Shown here: in pieces, positions 1 to 8,333 of the stretch
Layout of the letters: each line of letters opens with the position of its first letter
Position numbering within the stretch: position 1 is the first letter of the stretch
Origin: an uncultured Lachnospiraceae bacterium
GTDB taxonomy: Bacteria > Bacillota > Clostridia > Lachnospirales > Lachnospiraceae
Direction of reading: 5' to 3'
Assembly: GCA_946405625.1 (NCBI GenBank)
Contig: CAMJHQ010000003.1
Coordinates: 1-64,000 of the forward strand
Length of the DNA stretch: 64,000 nt
Notes under the pieces: model-generated
Told to the model about the DNA's origin: nothing
Database searches by the model: none
Seen by the model: only the letters and a program-made list of their open reading frames with translations
Program-made: the position numbers and the translations under genes

Positions 1-98
1 GAATTGTCCCCCATAACACTACAACTCCATACAAGCTTAGATTATCATTTATAGCAAACAATGTCTATCATATAATTGGATTATTTTTTTGTGTATTG

Positions 99-135
99 AA
101 AAAATAGGAACCACCACATGTTTTGTAGTGATTCC
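99..135 (-). terminator. Rho-independent terminator downstream of the 319-1110 lipoprotein gene
   Basis: Read on the minus strand, positions 135-107 form a 12-bp stem (two G-U pairs) with a 5-nt loop, followed at 106-99 by a T-rich run (TATTTTTT). It lies about 180 nt past the lipoprotein stop codon, so the transcript would have a long 3' UTR. I see no gene in 1-318. Confidence 0.75.
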
Positions 136-318
136 GGATATGATTTATAAATGTATAGCTGATATTTCATGTATCTCTAGAACAGCATTAGTCGAGAACA
201 TAAGCAGATATTAAGATTTTTCTCTTTATTTAAACTTAACTCTAATATAAGATACACAATTTAAAAAATGTGTGTAAATTTCTGAGTATGATTTTATATG
301 CATAAGATAAATTACAGC

Positions 319-1110
319 TTAATCCATGTAATTGTATACTAAATTTCCAGGATTCAGCTTAATAGATATTGCATTTCTGATTCCATAAACGTCAAATGCG
401 TCCTTATTTCCACTGCTATCATATACCATGGGATGTGTATCATACGAAAAATTAAGATCCCTGATCTTGCCCATGAGAGATGAAGCCTTGCTCTTATCTT
501 TAATAGATACTATTTTAATAGTGCCGCTCATATTTTTACTATTCGTTATCGTCTGAAGCTCGGGTATATCTTTAAAATCATCTTCCTTGAAGGACGATAA
601 ATCCTCACTTGTAATAACAACAAATGTGATTATATTTCCAAAATCCGAATCAGCCGCTTTTTCCAGAGAATCAACTTCAGACTCAAACTTTGGTTCATAG
701 CCCACAGAATCTATATACTTCACCTGAATAAACTTATCAGAATCTAAAGGAAGGGCATTTATTACCGAACTGCAGATATCTTCTGTGTGAACATTATCAA
801 TCATACTGTCTTTTAGCGTATCATAGTTAGCATCATAATTCCTACCACTAATACTTATTGTTCCCGTTAAATATTTATTAGCACTGTAACTCACTGAAGG
901 AACCGGAGAACCAACATTTGTATTCACATCACATTTAACATTTTTCAGCTTAGCATCGGAACCATAAACATCCTTAACTTTCTGTTCAAAGATAGGCTTA
1001 TATTTTTTTAATCTCTCCTCAGCCTCCTGTTTCACCTCAGAAGGAGCACCGCAGGATACAAGAGATATGAGACAAAATAAAAATATTGTGATCATGATAA
1101 TCTTTTTCAT
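319..1110 (-). CDS. Putative lipoprotein of unknown function
   Basis: This is a secreted, membrane-anchored lipoprotein: after a short Lys-rich start comes a hydrophobic stretch ending in the lipobox LVSC, with the Cys near residue 20. The mature part (about 240 residues) is rich in Asp, Ser and Lys and shows no domain I recognise. The frame can be opened at a GTG at 1116, but the purine-rich AAGGGG sits only 3 nt from that codon and 9 nt from the ATG at 1110, so I place the start at 1110 (263 residues). It is followed by a terminator at 99-135. The next gene upstream (1152-2216) is 41 nt away and on the same strand, so the two may be co-transcribed. Function is unknown. Confidence 0.7.
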   Translation of the reverse strand: MKKIIMITIFLFCLISLVSCGAPSEVKQEAEERLKKYKPIFEQKVKDVYGSDAKLKNVKCDVNTNVGSPVPSVSYSANKYLTGTISISGRNYDANYDTLKDSMIDNVHTEDICSSVINALPLDSDKFIQVKYIDSVGYEPKFESEVDSLEKAADSDFGNIITFVVITSEDLSSFKEDDFKDIPELQTITNSKNMSGTIKIVSIKDKSKASSLMGKIRDLNFSYDTHPMVYDSSGNKDAFDVYGIRNAISIKLNPGNLVYNYMD

Positions 1111-1151
1111 CTTCACTAACCCCTTCTCCTGTATTAGTTCAAAGTAAAATT

Positions 1152-2216
1152 TTATTTCATCTCCACCAGTACAGCCTCTTCAGGATCAAAATAATCATCC
1201 AAATTACTGCTTAATCCGGCGGCTTTCCACGCCTGCTCAAAGCTGATCTCTTCTATGTTGCTGAGATATACAAACGTGCTGTCCTTCACTGCGTTGTTCA
1301 TTCGACCGGTGATTTCCAGTCGATATTTATAGGAATGCCCGTCAGCCTGCCAGGTTCCATCGCTCATCTCATAATATTTCACTATTGTAACCAGTTTATC
1401 TTCAGCAAAGTACTGTTCCGTCAAATCCGGATCAGTCACTTCATATGTCCTTACAACTCCATCCGGACCGGAGATAATGAACTGCGCCTTAAGGCGATAT
1501 ACCGGAGCACTGGCGCTCGGGTTGTCTTGATCCTCAAACATGATCATTGTAATCCGATAGGTTCCCGGAGACAGTTCACCATACATTCTTTTCCAGTTAA
1601 TATCCAGCTCAGATTCGCCTTCTGCCGGCATATTAATAAATCCGTCTTCTTCATTTCCCTGTAATTCAATGATCATTGGTACATATTCCCAAGTATCTCC
1701 ATTCAGAGTCTCAAGATTGTAATTATCTACATAGACCAGTTTCATGTTTTCTCGTTTATCATATTGTCGAAAGTGTACCGTAAGCCCGGAAGGTGTTACA
1801 TTGGATACGCTCATCATAACGGCTATAGTATCATCTTTCGATTCAGGTATAACCTCTGACAATTCATTCATGAATTCCTCTGACGTATTCTCGATTTCGG
1901 GATTATCCATTTCTTCGTTTCCATTTTCTGATTCCGCAACCTGTAAATCCTCTTCCAGTTCCTGTGTATTTATATCGCTGATCTTTACAGGTTCCTGCCC
2001 TGCCTGTTGGCTTATCAAATGATTCGCCCTTCCGCATATTACTGCCGTAACAAGATATAAACACAGTGACAATATACAGACAATAATCGGGATTACTCTT
2101 TTTTTCCCTTTTATGAAAAAACATGCGATAAATGCCGCAAGCCCTATAACAAGCAGCAGCTTCCACGCTGTATTTGAAAATATCCTATTCAACATTCTTG
2201 CGGTATTTATACTCAT
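1152..2216 (-). CDS. Membrane-anchored protein with bacterial Ig-like domain
   Basis: The 354-residue product has two membrane segments near the N terminus (about residues 17-36 and 42-62), an acidic Glu/Asn-rich spacer (about 70-125), and then a folded extracytoplasmic part. Residues about 130-245 (VSNVTPSGLTVHF... YGELSPGTYRITM) resemble the Ig-like domains common in Firmicute lipoproteins, where a conserved LxxGxYRI strand follows a W-R-Y-G turn; the family assignment is from memory. The C-terminal roughly 100 residues are unassigned. The start is supported by GAGAGGTGG 6-7 nt upstream. It is probably a cell-surface accessory protein; no enzymatic motif is visible. Confidence 0.65.
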   Translation of the reverse strand: MSINTARMLNRIFSNTAWKLLLVIGLAAFIACFFIKGKKRVIPIIVCILSLCLYLVTAVICGRANHLISQQAGQEPVKISDINTQELEEDLQVAESENGNEEMDNPEIENTSEEFMNELSEVIPESKDDTIAVMMSVSNVTPSGLTVHFRQYDKRENMKLVYVDNYNLETLNGDTWEYVPMIIELQGNEEDGFINMPAEGESELDINWKRMYGELSPGTYRITMIMFEDQDNPSASAPVYRLKAQFIISGPDGVVRTYEVTDPDLTEQYFAEDKLVTIVKYYEMSDGTWQADGHSYKYRLEITGRMNNAVKDSTFVYLSNIEEISFEQAWKAAGLSSNLDDYFDPEEAVLVEMK

Positions 2217-2308
2217 AATTCCACCTCTCAGATTCTACTTATATAAGTGATACGAATCAGATGGTATGTTTTTATGGACTAACTGAATTTATTCATTGTC
2301 GTTCCTTA

Positions 2309-3184
2309 TTATTCTCCGCCAAATATCTGTCGTATAAAAATAATGTCATCCCAAATCTCAGCATCTTTAGGACCTTTTGAATTAACCGTGACCTTAATCG
2401 AATGGTTTTTAAACAATCCGTCACTATGATAATACACATCATATTCACTGGTTATACTCATGTATATGGCTTCGGGAACTAAACGATTATAGAAATCTTC
2501 TTCAGAAATATTAGCATTTCCTTCTTTGTCAGCCCATTCATTGGCAAGAGAGGTTAACTTTTCTGCTGCATAACGACGCATTTCTTCATCATGAGCTTCG
2601 AAATCTCGCACAAATGTTTCAATTTTCGGTACAAGTTTTTTGGAATCAAAGTAATGAGTGATGCTGATTGCAACTTCTCTTCCCTTGAATTCAAAACAAC
2701 CATTATAGCGATCGTATTCTTGATTGAGCAGTAGATTTCCTAACGTTTTTGTCTCAAGATAGACTGGTATATTATTTTTTTTGACGTAAGCCTCATACAA
2801 ATTATCAAGGAAATATTCCATTTCCCATTCTCTAATAACCTCTAAGGGATACAAAACATTATTATCTATCTGCATAGCAGCACGAATATGATATATTGTT
2901 CCTCCTTTGAAAAGACTCTTATGAATTTCAGAATCGTATTCATCAGGTCTCATTTCCCATAGAAGAGTCCCCTTTTCACTGCAATGCTCGTCCGTATCAA
3001 GGTCTATATATCCAAGAGTAGTCAGAGAAGCCATATAATTTGACTCTTCACCCATTACGGTATTGTTATAGCATAACGGCTCATCATTGTTGACTATAAT
3101 CAGATATTCATGTGACTCTTTGTTCCAATAAGGTTTATAGGCCTCAGTAACAGCACCAAAACCAACTTTATAAGGATAATCCAT
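2309..3184 (-). CDS. DUF2262-like cytoplasmic protein
   Basis: The protein is 291 residues long from the ATG at 3184. A GTG at 3217 opens the same frame, but its ribosome site would abut the codon, whereas GGGGAG lies 9 nt before 3184. There is no signal peptide or membrane segment. The C-terminal half (YDRYNGCFEFKGREVAIS..., RRYAAEKLTSLANEWAD, then an EEDFYNRL...SI...YYHSDGLFKNHSI block) matches the pattern of DUF2262, a family often found in isolated accessory genes and suspected in some genomes to be immunity-type proteins. That match is from remembered consensus. The biochemical role is unknown. Confidence 0.65.
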   Translation of the reverse strand: MDYPYKVGFGAVTEAYKPYWNKESHEYLIIVNNDEPLCYNNTVMGEESNYMASLTTLGYIDLDTDEHCSEKGTLLWEMRPDEYDSEIHKSLFKGGTIYHIRAAMQIDNNVLYPLEVIREWEMEYFLDNLYEAYVKKNNIPVYLETKTLGNLLLNQEYDRYNGCFEFKGREVAISITHYFDSKKLVPKIETFVRDFEAHDEEMRRYAAEKLTSLANEWADKEGNANISEEDFYNRLVPEAIYMSITSEYDVYYHSDGLFKNHSIKVTVNSKGPKDAEIWDDIIFIRQIFGGE

Positions 3185-3240
3185 TTTTTTAATCTCCCCA
3201 AATACTTTTAAGTTCACCCTTTGTCCAACTTTGTGTAGGT

Positions 3241-3603
3241 TTATGTAGATTTGTTTTCATTAAAATACTCTCTGTAGTCCAGAACATTTTTCTTTCTGGC
3301 TTCGAAAAAATTTACTATAGGAATGATTACTATGAAGCGTAAAAGAAACATAATTATAAGTGCAAGCAGATTCATATGTACTTCGAAGCTCATATCGGTA
3401 AAAACATCACCACCTGCTTGAAGCACGGGATAGATATATACCAATACATTTCCACCCAGAGTGATTTTCGACATGCTTTCAGCATTGCTTCCGAATGGAA
3501 TAATTTCCACTCCACTTTTGGCTATTAATTCAGATGCACAAAGTATGATGCCTACGATTAAATTTATAATTGAATATTTCAACCATTTATGTTTCTTTTT
3601 CAT
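3241..3603 (-). CDS. Small membrane protein, unknown
   Basis: This 120-residue protein has three or so hydrophobic segments (about 10-30, 50-68 and 77-98) separated by short loops and basic ends. The start ATG has GAGGAG 8 nt upstream. It lies 10 nt downstream of the nucleotidyltransferase gene (3614-4228) and 56 nt upstream of the DUF2262-like gene, which suggests one transcript. No family is recognised. Confidence 0.55.
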   Translation of the reverse strand: MKKKHKWLKYSIINLIVGIILCASELIAKSGVEIIPFGSNAESMSKITLGGNVLVYIYPVLQAGGDVFTDMSFEVHMNLLALIIMFLLRFIVIIPIVNFFEARKKNVLDYREYFNENKST

Positions 3604-3613
3604 TTACTACTCC

Positions 3614-4228
3614 TCATTCATCAAGCTTATAGAAAATCTTATCTAAAATATTATAGTATCTATCATCCAATGGATATTTATCATTAAACTCATCCAGAAG
3701 GTGAGCTAACTGATTCTTATAGTTTTTCTCATTAACATGAACTTTAGAATTAAGATAAGTTACTATCTCATTAGCAATACCTATCCCTACATCTTTTTTC
3801 CTAGAAATGTATTTAATAAGACTGCGATGAAAAAGTCTCGAAATCTGATATGGCTTATCATTTCTCAAAGCTAATTCCATACAGATGGTTTCATTTCTGG
3901 TAAAGTTTAGCTCTTTTATATTTTCCAAATGAAAAAACTTATCATTTGTAACTTCAATCTTATCTATAATATCCAAATCAACTGCTACGCCATCTTTATA
4001 TATGATAATAAGTATGCCGACCGGATTAATCGTATAAGATATATATACCGGCGTACCATATCCATTAATAAAGTCCGACAGTTTTGCGGCATCACAATAA
4101 ATGCTGACATCCACATCAGATAATGATGTAGCATCTCCACGAAGAAACGATCCGCCTAACCATATGTGGCATTTATTCTTCTCAGCATATTCATTTATAT
4201 ATTCAATATATTTCAACTGATTATTCAT
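3614..4228 (-). CDS. Nucleotidyltransferase-fold protein (MNT/antibiotic adenylyltransferase type)
   Basis: Near residues 25-45 the sequence shows the Pol-beta nucleotidyltransferase signature, GGSFLRGDATSLSDVDVSI: a G-S helix start followed by the D-x-D metal-binding pair. A second acidic strand (VAVDLDIID) about 45 residues later could supply the third carboxylate. The 204-residue length and helical C-terminal half resemble minimal nucleotidyltransferases or aminoglycoside nucleotidyltransferase-like proteins. The substrate cannot be deduced, and no HEPN partner gene is visible next to it. GGAG is about 15 nt before the ATG, a weak ribosome site. Confidence 0.6.
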   Translation of the reverse strand: MNNQLKYIEYINEYAEKNKCHIWLGGSFLRGDATSLSDVDVSIYCDAAKLSDFINGYGTPVYISYTINPVGILIIIYKDGVAVDLDIIDKIEVTNDKFFHLENIKELNFTRNETICMELALRNDKPYQISRLFHRSLIKYISRKKDVGIGIANEIVTYLNSKVHVNEKNYKNQLAHLLDEFNDKYPLDDRYYNILDKIFYKLDE

Positions 4229-4268
4229 GGTTAATTACAATACTCCAGGTTGCCTTATTATTGTCTTT

Positions 4269-4328
4269 GAGAGTTAATACTCTCTTTATATCAAAAGAAA
4301 GCAATCCGGCACCGGGCTTTTTCTTATC
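4269..4328 (+). other. Two hairpins in the 4229-4485 divergent gap
   Basis: The gap between the divergent genes at 4228 and 4486 holds a perfect GAGAGT-TAAT-ACTCTC hairpin (4269-4284). A second, bulged hairpin (AAGC..CCGG/CCGG.GCTT, about 4300-4319) is followed by a T run on the plus strand. No gene lies upstream on that strand within the gap, so this looks like an orphan or leader terminator rather than the end of a known transcript. Otherwise I see nothing in the gap. Confidence 0.35.
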
Positions 4329-4485
4329 AAAAGATAGGTGATTTGATGCTTTAAATCAATTATATCATAATTTGTAATTATTTAAGATACATTTAAGGAT
4401 CATCTAAAGACTTCCAATGTGTCATGAATTATATTGAATCTTACAAATACATATAATTCTTTTTATGGAAAGGATACTGAAAAAA

Positions 4486-5283
4486 ATGAAAAGAAATAAC
4501 AAATTAATATCATTATCACTCGCTGCACTTCTTTTGCTTTCAGGATGTGGAAACAACGAAACGGCCACGAACTCCTCCTCAAGTACAGAAGGAACAACTG
4601 AGGCTGATGTTTATTCAAACAGCACAGAAGAAGTTGTAAATTCAACATCTGCTGGCTCTCAACAGGAAGACTCTTATGATTATCCTGACAGCCTTAAGAG
4701 CGACCTGGAACCAACAGACTGGAGAGCTGGTACATCTAATTTATATTTTAAAGTTCCGGGAATATTCGATCATGAATGGAACGCCTCTCCTGCACCATTC
4801 CTTAAATATACCGATGAAAATGATAATATAAATTATTTTACTGAATATGCTTGTGATTGGGTGGATGATATTCCGGACTGGATGGATGCGGATCATATGG
4901 AGTATACACTGGACACCGTACCGGACTACTTAAAATACGATTTTGTCAATTCAATAGACAGTGCACCCGGAATTGATCCGGGAAAGCATTATTCTCCTTT
5001 CAACATGAAAAATACTGAATTTAATCTTGAAACAGAAGAAAACGCTCAGATCAAAGGAGAAAACTATATTAAATGGACTGGTACTGCTCACGCAGAAAAC
5101 TCTGGTATGGATATCACAGTTTATTTTTCCTGTTATTTTTACTTGTTGGATGACAGCATGAACAGCAAATTCGATACAACTCCTGCATTTATAACCGTTA
5201 TGACACAGGACTGCTCGGATACCGGAAAACAGCTGGTTAATGACGCTGCAGATTATGCAGTAACAAACAGTTTCAGGAAATGA
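4486..5283 (+). CDS. Putative lipoprotein of unknown function
   Basis: This is one of only two plus-strand genes. The frame can open at an ATG at 4465, but that codon sits inside the ribosome site GGAAAGGA (4467-4474), which is 11 nt before the in-frame ATG at 4486, so 4486 is the likely start (265 residues). The N terminus is basic, then hydrophobic, ending in the lipobox LLLSGC with Cys near residue 21. A Ser/Thr/Asn/Glu-rich linker to about residue 65 is followed by a folded region with many aromatic and acidic residues. I do not recognise a domain. The C-terminal half (TFxxT-type strands, FITVMTQDCSD) suggests a beta-rich extracellular module. Confidence 0.7.
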   Translation: MKRNNKLISLSLAALLLLSGCGNNETATNSSSSTEGTTEADVYSNSTEEVVNSTSAGSQQEDSYDYPDSLKSDLEPTDWRAGTSNLYFKVPGIFDHEWNASPAPFLKYTDENDNINYFTEYACDWVDDIPDWMDADHMEYTLDTVPDYLKYDFVNSIDSAPGIDPGKHYSPFNMKNTEFNLETEENAQIKGENYIKWTGTAHAENSGMDITVYFSCYFYLLDDSMNSKFDTTPAFITVMTQDCSDTGKQLVNDAADYAVTNSFRK

Positions 5284-5286
5284 TGA

Positions 5287-5328
5287 AAATAAAAAGAGCC
5301 CACGGAAGTGGATTCATTTCCGTGAGCT
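5287..5328 (-). terminator. Terminator shared by a small minus-strand gene and the plus-strand lipoprotein gene
   Basis: The arms at 5297-5307 and 5318-5328 pair over 11 bp with one G-U when read on the minus strand, with a 10-nt loop, and are followed by TTTTTATTTT. The T run is on the minus side, so it best fits the 37-codon gene at 5343-5456. The plus-strand lipoprotein stop at 5283 is only 13 nt away, and the same hairpin may help end that transcript. Confidence 0.7.
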
Positions 5329-5342
5329 GGCACAACTCATGT

Positions 5343-5456
5343 TTATTTGTTTTCTACATCATCTGAAACATTCTCTTCTTCAGCTGGTTCGTCCTCTCTG
5401 TGCTTACTGAATTTATTCTTAAACTTTTCTACGATAGTAATTCTTTGATTATCCAT
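5343..5456 (-). CDS. 37-residue small protein with basic N-terminal half and acidic tail
   Basis: A short complete frame that ordinary ORF cut-offs miss. It opens at ATG 5456 with GGAGAAAG about 9 nt upstream, runs 37 codons and stops at TAA 5343-5345, and is followed 15 nt later by a strong minus-strand terminator. That is the full architecture of a small gene. The product begins MDNQRITIVEKFKNKFSKHR, a basic, partly amphipathic stretch, and ends in an acidic tail rich in Glu and Asp. It has no membrane segment and no family I recognise. The upstream GNAT gene ends at 5483, 26 nt away, so it could also be the tail of that transcript. Confidence 0.5.
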   Translation of the reverse strand: MDNQRITIVEKFKNKFSKHREDEPAEEENVSDDVENK

Positions 5457-5482
5457 ATATAACTTTCTCCATCTTCATTATT

Positions 5483-5926
5483 TTAGTCTCGCTCCAACAT
5501 CACGATATATTCAGGTGTACCTTCTTCTAACTGTCTTTTCCCGTTAAGTTTAAAGCCATGCGCCTCGTAAAAACGAATGGCGCCTTCGTTCTTCTCCAGT
5601 GTCCATACGAACTTTGCATCAAACTTTTCTTTTGCAAATTCTACCAGCTTTGTACCTATGCCCTCTTTCCAGAAGAAGTAATCTACATATAATTCTGCAA
5701 TCTCTCTTCCCTCCAGATGGATCATTCCCTTAACTATACCATCATCGTAAACCCAGATATTATCGAGGGCTTTGGAGTTACCATATTCTTCTACAAGCTT
5801 AACTACCTGCAACTCGTTAAAAGAGTATTCATCGTTATGAAAGATTGATCGATACTTTATTCTTTTTGTAAACACCAGAATCTCGGCAATTCTGGATATG
5901 TCTTTGGGTTCTGCTTTTCTTATCAT
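5483..5926 (-). CDS. GNAT family N-acetyltransferase
   Basis: The fold is visible from the N-terminal MIRKAEPKDISRIAEIL, the strand IAELYVDYFFWKEGIGTKLVEFAKEKF (acetyl-CoA binding motif A, where the usual R/Q-x-x-G-x-G/A reads WKEGIGT), and the C-terminal NEGAIRFYEAHGFK motif. A longer start at 5947 has no ribosome site, while AGGGA lies 9 nt before the ATG at 5926, giving 147 residues. Acetyl-CoA-dependent transfer is expected; the acceptor is unknown. It resembles the neighbouring GNAT at 6020-6526 in its last 45 residues, so the two are probably old tandem paralogues. Confidence 0.8.
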   Translation of the reverse strand: MIRKAEPKDISRIAEILVFTKRIKYRSIFHNDEYSFNELQVVKLVEEYGNSKALDNIWVYDDGIVKGMIHLEGREIAELYVDYFFWKEGIGTKLVEFAKEKFDAKFVWTLEKNEGAIRFYEAHGFKLNGKRQLEEGTPEYIVMLERD

Positions 5927-6019
5927 GTTTCTGTATCCCTGTTTCATTAACTCGGAAGATAATCTTCTTAGTTGTAAAGATCTTAATTCATTTTATTCCT
6001 GATCATCCATACAAAGATA

Positions 6020-6526
6020 TTACGCTCTTTTCATTACCATTCTGACTATTGTAACCGGTGTGCCGAGAGTCCATTCCTTTTTGCAGCCGTCAAACTCAAA
6101 ACCGTATTTGTGATAAAAGTTTATGGCCCTCTCATTCTTTTCGAATACCCACACAAAAAATGTATTGTATTCGCTAAGCCTTGAAATTGCTTCATTCATC
6201 AATCTGTATCCTACTTTCCGGCCGTAATACTCCGAAAGGACATAGATCGCATCAACTTCTCCAGCGTCCGGCAGGTCTTCATCTCTCGACGGACTATATA
6301 CTGCAAATCCTATAACTTTATCTTTATCCTTAGCTACAATAGTATTTTCCGGGAAATTCCTGGCACGTGCTGTTGTAGCCTCTATGGTCATCGTATCAAG
6401 ATATCTGTCACATACAATGCCTCTGTAAGATTCCTTCCATGCAGTACAGTGAACATATCCCCTCCCGCACAATTCCTCATCGGTTTCAGCTGATTTTATG
6501 ATTATTGAATCATTTATTTTTTCCAT
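6020..6526 (-). CDS. GNAT family N-acetyltransferase
   Basis: The gene encodes a 168-residue acetyltransferase. Visible motifs are the N-terminal IIIKSAETDEEL strand, a W-K-E-S-Y-R-G-I segment typical of GNAT enzymes with a preceding helix pair, motif A in AIYVLSEYYGRKVGYRLMNEA, and the terminal NERAINFYHKYGFE followed by TPVTIVRMV. I prefer the ATG at 6526, which has GGGGA 11 nt upstream; the ATG at 6544 has no ribosome site. The substrate is unknown. It shares the C-terminal sequence pattern F-V-W-x-x-E-K-N-E-x-A-I-x-F-Y with the GNAT just downstream. Confidence 0.8.
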   Translation of the reverse strand: MEKINDSIIIKSAETDEELCGRGYVHCTAWKESYRGIVCDRYLDTMTIEATTARARNFPENTIVAKDKDKVIGFAVYSPSRDEDLPDAGEVDAIYVLSEYYGRKVGYRLMNEAISRLSEYNTFFVWVFEKNERAINFYHKYGFEFDGCKKEWTLGTPVTIVRMVMKRA

Positions 6527-6624
6527 GTAATTATTATTCCCCATTCAAAAAACACGATCTTTCATCGGCTATAAAACTATAATAAAATTTTTCATAAATC
6601 GAAAACCTGGAATAGAATATTCTT

Positions 6625-7152
6625 TCATCCTTTGAATGTATTAAACCAAGCTCTTTCTTCAAATTCTTTTTTCTTCGGGTTTGAAGGCTCATTTTCAGCC
6701 ACTCCCACTGGCAATATGCTTACAACTTCATAATCATCTGGCACCGAGAGAATCTTCGCTATTTTGTCACATATTCTGTCTTCATCTGTAATATGACCTT
6801 CATACCAGCAGCTTTGATATCCAAGTTCCACGATTGTCAGTAACATGTTCTCGATTGCAGCAGAGTAATCCTGAACAGAAAAACACCTGTCTCTATATGC
6901 ATTTATTCTTTGAGTTAATACCACAATTATCGCAGGGGCCGTTTCACATACCGGAGGATCAATAACCCCGATAATCTTCTTTAATATATCTGGATCATCC
7001 ACTGCAATAAAACTGGCGGTTTGTTTATTACATCCCGATGGAGCCGCTATCCCTGCTTCCATTATCTTCACTAAATCACCTTTTGAAACCGGTTTAGACA
7101 AATATCTTCCTCTATAGCTATGTCTTTTATATATTGCCTCTATTACATTCAC
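6625..7152 (-). CDS. Nitroreductase family protein
   Basis: This 175-residue flavin-dependent oxidoreductase of the nitroreductase superfamily has the N-terminal FMN phosphate-binding segment (RHSYRGRYLSKPVSKGDLVKI) and AGIAAPSGCNKQ. The central SAAIENMLLTIVELGYQSCWYEG and the C-terminal VVSILPVGVAENEP are also typical of the family. Start is a GTG at 7152 with GGAGG 9 nt upstream. It should bind FMN and reduce a substrate with NAD(P)H, probably as a dimer; the natural substrate is not predictable. The product is at the short end of the family but complete. Confidence 0.8.
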   Translation of the reverse strand: MNVIEAIYKRHSYRGRYLSKPVSKGDLVKIMEAGIAAPSGCNKQTASFIAVDDPDILKKIIGVIDPPVCETAPAIIVVLTQRINAYRDRCFSVQDYSAAIENMLLTIVELGYQSCWYEGHITDEDRICDKIAKILSVPDDYEVVSILPVGVAENEPSNPKKKEFEERAWFNTFKG

Positions 7153-7186
7153 TTACGTGATCCTCCATTTACTTCCGATTTAATTG

Positions 7187-7669
7187 CTATATCACGTACT
7201 TCCTCATGGTATGTGCCAGTAGCTCATCGTCTCCCATGGCAAGTATTTCTTCCTTATCAGCCCACTTATAGTCACAGGTCTCCCCTTCCTGGAGAATAAT
7301 GCTTTCCTTGTCACAACTCGTGATGCATACAAATGCATAATATGCGCTATGTGTTTCATCCTTGACAAAACGTTCCTTTTCTTCGAGGGTATCAGCGATT
7401 ATTCCCGTTTCTTCTCTCAGTTCACGTAATGCACCCTCAATTGCGGATTCCCCTTGCAATACCGAGCCACCCGCAGTTGCTTCCCAGTACAAAGGATAAG
7501 CCTTACCGGGGGAACGTCTCATCAGCAGGTATTGGCCATCGACATGACGCACAAGTATTAAGACCACCATGTGATAAATCCCCTTGGGTATGCTGCTCTC
7601 CTCTCCACGGATAAGTGTAATGCCTTCTATCTTCTTAAAATTTCTGTCATATGCATCCCAAAGTTCCAT
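7187..7669 (-). CDS. NUDIX hydrolase
   Basis: The Nudix box is clear: GGSVLQGESAIEGALRELREETG, matching G-x5-E-x7-R-E-x2-E-E-x-G, which binds the divalent metal for hydrolysis of a nucleoside diphosphate-linked substrate. The start is placed at ATG 7669 (160 residues) because GAGAGG is 9 nt upstream and MELWDAYDRNF is the usual beginning of this isopentenyl-diphosphate-isomerase-like subgroup. An ATG at 7732 in the same frame would add 21 residues without support. The substrate is unknown. Confidence 0.8.
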   Translation of the reverse strand: MELWDAYDRNFKKIEGITLIRGEESSIPKGIYHMVVLILVRHVDGQYLLMRRSPGKAYPLYWEATAGGSVLQGESAIEGALRELREETGIIADTLEEKERFVKDETHSAYYAFVCITSCDKESIILQEGETCDYKWADKEEILAMGDDELLAHTMRKYVI

Positions 7670-7754
7670 TTTCTTCTTCCTCTCAAAGTCAAAGTATAAT
7701 TTCTGATTAAGTAGAACGATTCCTATATGCACTTACAGAAATCTAATCTGTGTA

Positions 7755-8240
7755 TTATGCGTCAGTTTCTTCTTCCCAGCCTTTGCATACATCACACCAG
7801 CCTTGGGCTTTTGATGCTGATTCCAGCTCATCAAGTGTCAAAGCTACAGATGTAAATTGATCACCGGCCGCAGGATGAACTATCTCAAATCTTTTCATTG
7901 ATACGTCAAGCCAGATTGGTATATCTTCTTTTACAGCGAATGGACATACTCCTCCGGGTTCATGCCCGATAAGTTCATTTACAATATCTCGTGTAACCAT
8001 ATGTGGCTTAGTGTGGAACTGGCCTTTAAACTTAGAGCTGTTAACCCTGCCATCGCCTGCCATTACAACAATCACCGGTTTACCATCCACAATAAAGGAT
8101 AAAGTCTTTGCTATTTCTGCTTCTGAACAACCTATCTGCATAGCTGCATGCTCAACTGTATCAATAGTTTCTGCATGAACCGTAATATGCGATTCCAGCC
8201 CTTTTTCTTTTAAATACTCTCTTACCATTTCCGCTGACAT
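7755..8240 (-). CDS. YbaK/EbsC-type aminoacyl-tRNA deacylase
   Basis: A 161-residue single-domain member of the YbaK/ProRS-editing family, which hydrolyses mischarged tRNAs in trans. Family features seen are the N-terminal MVREYLKEKGLESHITVHAETIDTVEHAAMQIGCSEAEIAKTLSFIV, the conserved Lys in that segment, the VMAGDGRVNSSKFK core and the GHEPGGVCPFAV loop. The C-terminal WCDVCKGW carries a C-x-x-C pair outside the usual domain. Ribosome site GGAGGAA lies about 11 nt before the ATG. The window also encodes a prolyl-tRNA synthetase with its own inserted editing domain (24822-26564), so this protein may clear a different mischarged tRNA. Confidence 0.85.
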   Translation of the reverse strand: MSAEMVREYLKEKGLESHITVHAETIDTVEHAAMQIGCSEAEIAKTLSFIVDGKPVIVVMAGDGRVNSSKFKGQFHTKPHMVTRDIVNELIGHEPGGVCPFAVKEDIPIWLDVSMKRFEIVHPAAGDQFTSVALTLDELESASKAQGWCDVCKGWEEETDA

Positions 8241-8333
8241 TATAAATTCTATTCCTCCTCATAACACCTACTGATTTAATTGTATATCATACCAATATAA
8301 AAATGATCTAGTGATGTGCATTATTTATTGATA

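Noticed and set aside
1335..1664. Open plus-strand frame opposite the Ig-like protein gene
   Set aside because: It has no ribosome site, mirrors the coding strand's structure and shows no family pattern; the minus-strand gene is clearly coding.
3614..4228. HEPN/MNT toxin-antitoxin pair
   Set aside because: The adjacent small gene (3241-3603) encodes a hydrophobic membrane protein with no HEPN RxxxxH motif.
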